Of a DNA stretch of 64,000 bases, positions 61,690-64,000 are shown in pieces (the stretch's first letter is position 1; each line of letters starts with the position of its first letter). Position numbers and translations under genes: made by a program. The notes under the pieces were generated by a model. The model ran no database searches and had not been told where the DNA came from. It saw only the letters and a program-made list of their open reading frames with translations. The DNA is from Casuarina equisetifolia (taxonomy: Eukaryota; Streptophyta; Magnoliopsida; Fagales; Casuarinaceae): positions 17,759,884-17,823,883 of the forward strand of contig CM052356.1 in assembly GCA_028551475.1 (NCBI GenBank), in the 5' to 3' direction.

Positions 61690-63299
61690 TAAACTCACAC
61701 AAGAGAACATCAATGTTACTCCTACCAAAAAATGAAACCGTAGCAGCAGGGTTTTCGGTTTTGGAAGGTAAAGAGTAGGGAAGCCGGGTACTGGAAGACG
61801 CAGCGACGGGTGATTGGCGCTGAGTTGGACAGTGGCTTCGGATCGGATCAGTTTGTTCCCCAGAACTTGACAGACATGTTCCCCTAAACATGGAGGTGGC
61901 CACTTTTCGAAAGTTGGGAAACCCTTTTCGGATATTATATTTTTAAATATAAATATAATATGTTTGATGTAATTACATCTGATTGCTCCCCTAAACACCA
62001 CATGTTTTTAAAGGAGGGAGGCCAATCTGTAGTCGTCCGAGTTCCAGACCACATTTGGGATGACCAAAGAAGCTTTCTATAAGCTGCCCAAGTGAGAGAA
62101 AGACATCCAGAACAAGAAAATGGATTTATTTTAGCAACCAAAACTCACCTAAAGAGTAAATCTTCAACCTTAGCTTGGTACTGTAATGTTAGGCTTTTGT
62201 GGCCCATAAAGTGCAAGGGCTTAGCCCAGTTTTACTAGTGGAATTATCAAGGAAGTGTACCTTTAAAAAAATAAAATAAAATAAAATAAAAAAGCCATAC
62301 TTATAAATTATAATCAATTTTTGTTAAAACTTCTAAAATTTTAAAATTTTATTTTTAAACCTAAGTAATAGATGATTGATTGAACTATTTCATATCATAA
62401 ATTGTGTAATATAAATAAAATTCATGACAAATGACAAAAAAAAATTGAGAGCTTTTTACATGTTTCAAGATAAATCTACCGCTACATCTACCGAATTAGC
62501 AACCTATTATTATTTAGAAATTCTCATAACCTCATTTAATAAATGAATCCACAGCCATAATCAATTTAATATTGTGTTTGTGATTTCTATCTGCACGATC
62601 CACCCATTTTCAACCAACGAAAGAACGTTATCTTAACGAAACTTATCATATCCATGAACGTTATCTTGACGAAGCTTATCATATCCATCGTTTGAGGAGG
62701 TATAAAAACTAATCCCTGGACCGAATTGAGTACAACCGGAAGTCCAATTTGTTTGTTTATTGTACGCTGTCTCGATTTAATCCCTTTCTGGAAATCGCAT
62801 AAAATGATTTGCCACGGAAAGTTAGATGGAGATTAGTGTTAGCTTTCCTTTTTTAGGTTTGCTATGTGTACCAAAATGTCAACCAACGTTGTTGTGTTGA
62901 GCATTCAACATAACAATACGATGGAGGCCCACAAGTAACTGGCTCTGCACCTAGGCCTGTCACCAGAAGTGCCTAGCTGCTAGAGTACGGAGGGAGCTTT
63001 ATTACGATCATAACGTGGTGGATTCGGCCATTTGGATTCTAACATAGAGAATTTATTGGGTTCAAAAGTATATCTTATTCGTTCACTTTATACCAAAACA
63101 AATACAACTAAAGGCCCAAAACTGCCCCTTTCTCAACTAATAAAGCCACAGATAGTTATGCTGTAACAAATTTTACTCTAACAACCCAACGTCTAACAAA
63201 TGAGAATCTGCAAGAAGCCTCTAGAAGCTCTGCAACTCTAACGTCCCCCACTATTCACCTACCCGCATGACACATTCTGAAGTGGCCACAGTTAGCCAC
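61690..63299. other. Intergenic DNA
   Basis: Contains a 33-bp tandem duplication at 62623-62688. Minus-strand open frames at 61.7-62.1 kb have no recognisable domain. Confidence 0.45.
62623..62688. repeat. Tandem duplication, period 33 bp
   Basis: GAACGTTATCTTAACGAA and its copy GAACGTTATCTTGACGAA, each followed by CTTATCATATCCAT, lie back to back. Confidence 0.88.
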
Positions 63300-63995
63300 G
63301 TTACAGTCCACCCCCTTGGAATGGACCTTGTCCTCAAGGTCTAGCATGGGATAAGGGAGGAGCATGGTATCCCGATTCTCCCAACTAGCTTGCTCTGGAG
63401 ACAGACCAGCCCAATGCACCAATATTTCAGCTTCTTCTTACGGATTCTCCAATCCAAATTGGCCAGTGGATCTGTCGAAACGGCATTTCCATTGTCCACA
63501 AAATCCGGTAATTTTTGTTGCACTTCCACATCTTTGTCCGTGCATTTCTTGAGAAAATAAATGTGAAAAATGGGGTGCAACTTGAAGGAAGGAGGAAGTT
63601 GAAACCCATAGGCTATAGGACCCATTTTCGCCACCATCTCATACGAACAGGGTAATAAGTGAGGATCCTTCTTTTGTGGGTGGCCAAAGGAAGTTCTGAG
63701 CCGCGGCTTCTCTCGCACCAATGTTGGGGAATAGACTAGTATTTTGGATGGTAGTCTGGTTGGTAGAGGCTCGATATCTCTCATGTCCCTCCCGGTTGAC
63801 TCTTCTAAGAATTTCAGTTGGCAACCTTCCGCACTGTTCAAATGGTTGGTAGAGAGCATTGGCCTGGAGAGATTCCTCTTTGACCATATAAGCTTTGTAA
63901 CTCGTCAACTTCTTCTTAAGGTGCGCCAGTGAAGTGCAATTCGATGCATGAAGAAAAACTCTACTTGCATGTGCTGGTTCTTCGAAATTGTCCAT
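63300..63995 (-). mobile_element. Ty3/Gypsy pol 3'-end relic
   Basis: Minus-strand sequence reads YEMVAKMGPIAYGFQLPP, then HPIFHIYFLKKC, the integrase C-terminal signature (YEVVAKVG.VAYRL.LP...HPVFHVS.LK). It continues with a chromodomain-like DPLANLDWRIRKKKLKYW. Further downstream GACCTTGAGGACAAGGT (LEDKV) matches a typical Gypsy polyprotein end. Frames shift between these parts, so it is defective. The element runs off the right edge of the window. Confidence 0.75.
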
Positions 63996-64000
63996 TATCT

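Noticed and set aside
61684-62141. Overlapping minus-strand frames next to the non-autonomous LTR element
   Set aside because: No domain, competing frames of similar length, partly overlapping the LTR.

Overview
The window is nuclear DNA of a flowering plant, almost certainly a dicot. Genes have many short GT-AG introns, AT-rich intergenic DNA and transit-peptide-like N termini. The gene set is plant-specific: an RGI-type LRR receptor kinase, an RLSB-type plastid S1 protein and an RH39 plastid helicase. Copia, Gypsy and non-autonomous LTR elements are also present. I could not fix the species. From memory, the RLSB, HGPT and PAB5 homologues lie close together in Arabidopsis (AT1G71720, AT1G71750, AT1G71770), so part of this gene order may be conserved.

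Layout. 1-8.8 kb: RLSB-like plastid RNA-binding gene (+, 7 exons). 13.7-17.2 kb: RGI5-like peptide-hormone receptor kinase (+, 2 exons). 23.3-25.5 kb: two short intronless genes, an organelle-type coiled-coil protein (-) and a small membrane-anchored protein (+). 26.2-31.6 kb: RH39 DEAD-box helicase (-, 9 exons). 33.3-35.4 kb: a diverged RH39 duplicate (-, 5 exons). 36.2-38.3 kb: purine phosphoribosyltransferase HGPT (-). 39.3-40.4 kb: MRNIP-like gene (+). 41.4-46.6 kb: cytosolic poly(A)-binding protein (-, 7 exons). 48-64 kb: a gene graveyard with two decayed XAP5/XCT copies, an amino-acid-transporter exon, a young Copia element inserted in one XCT copy, a ~1 kb foldback element, a non-autonomous LTR element and the 3' end of a Gypsy pol.

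The most unusual object is the RH39 duplicate. Its first four exons match RH39 exons 1-4 in order and phase, but nearly every ATPase motif is altered. Everything after motif III is replaced by a single exon encoding an MLLE (PABC) domain, the C-terminal peptide-binding domain of poly(A)-binding protein. A full PABP gene with the same exon boundary lies about 6 kb away on the same strand. The reading frame is open and all splice sites are canonical, so this looks like an expressed chimera made by exon shuffling: a dead helicase half fused to an MLLE domain.

Other points: three GC-AG introns among 30; a 27-nt A-rich tract in the predicted PABP leader that could serve autoregulation; a Copia element with near-identical LTRs but a broken gag-pol. 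All homology statements come from recognising families by eye; no search was run.
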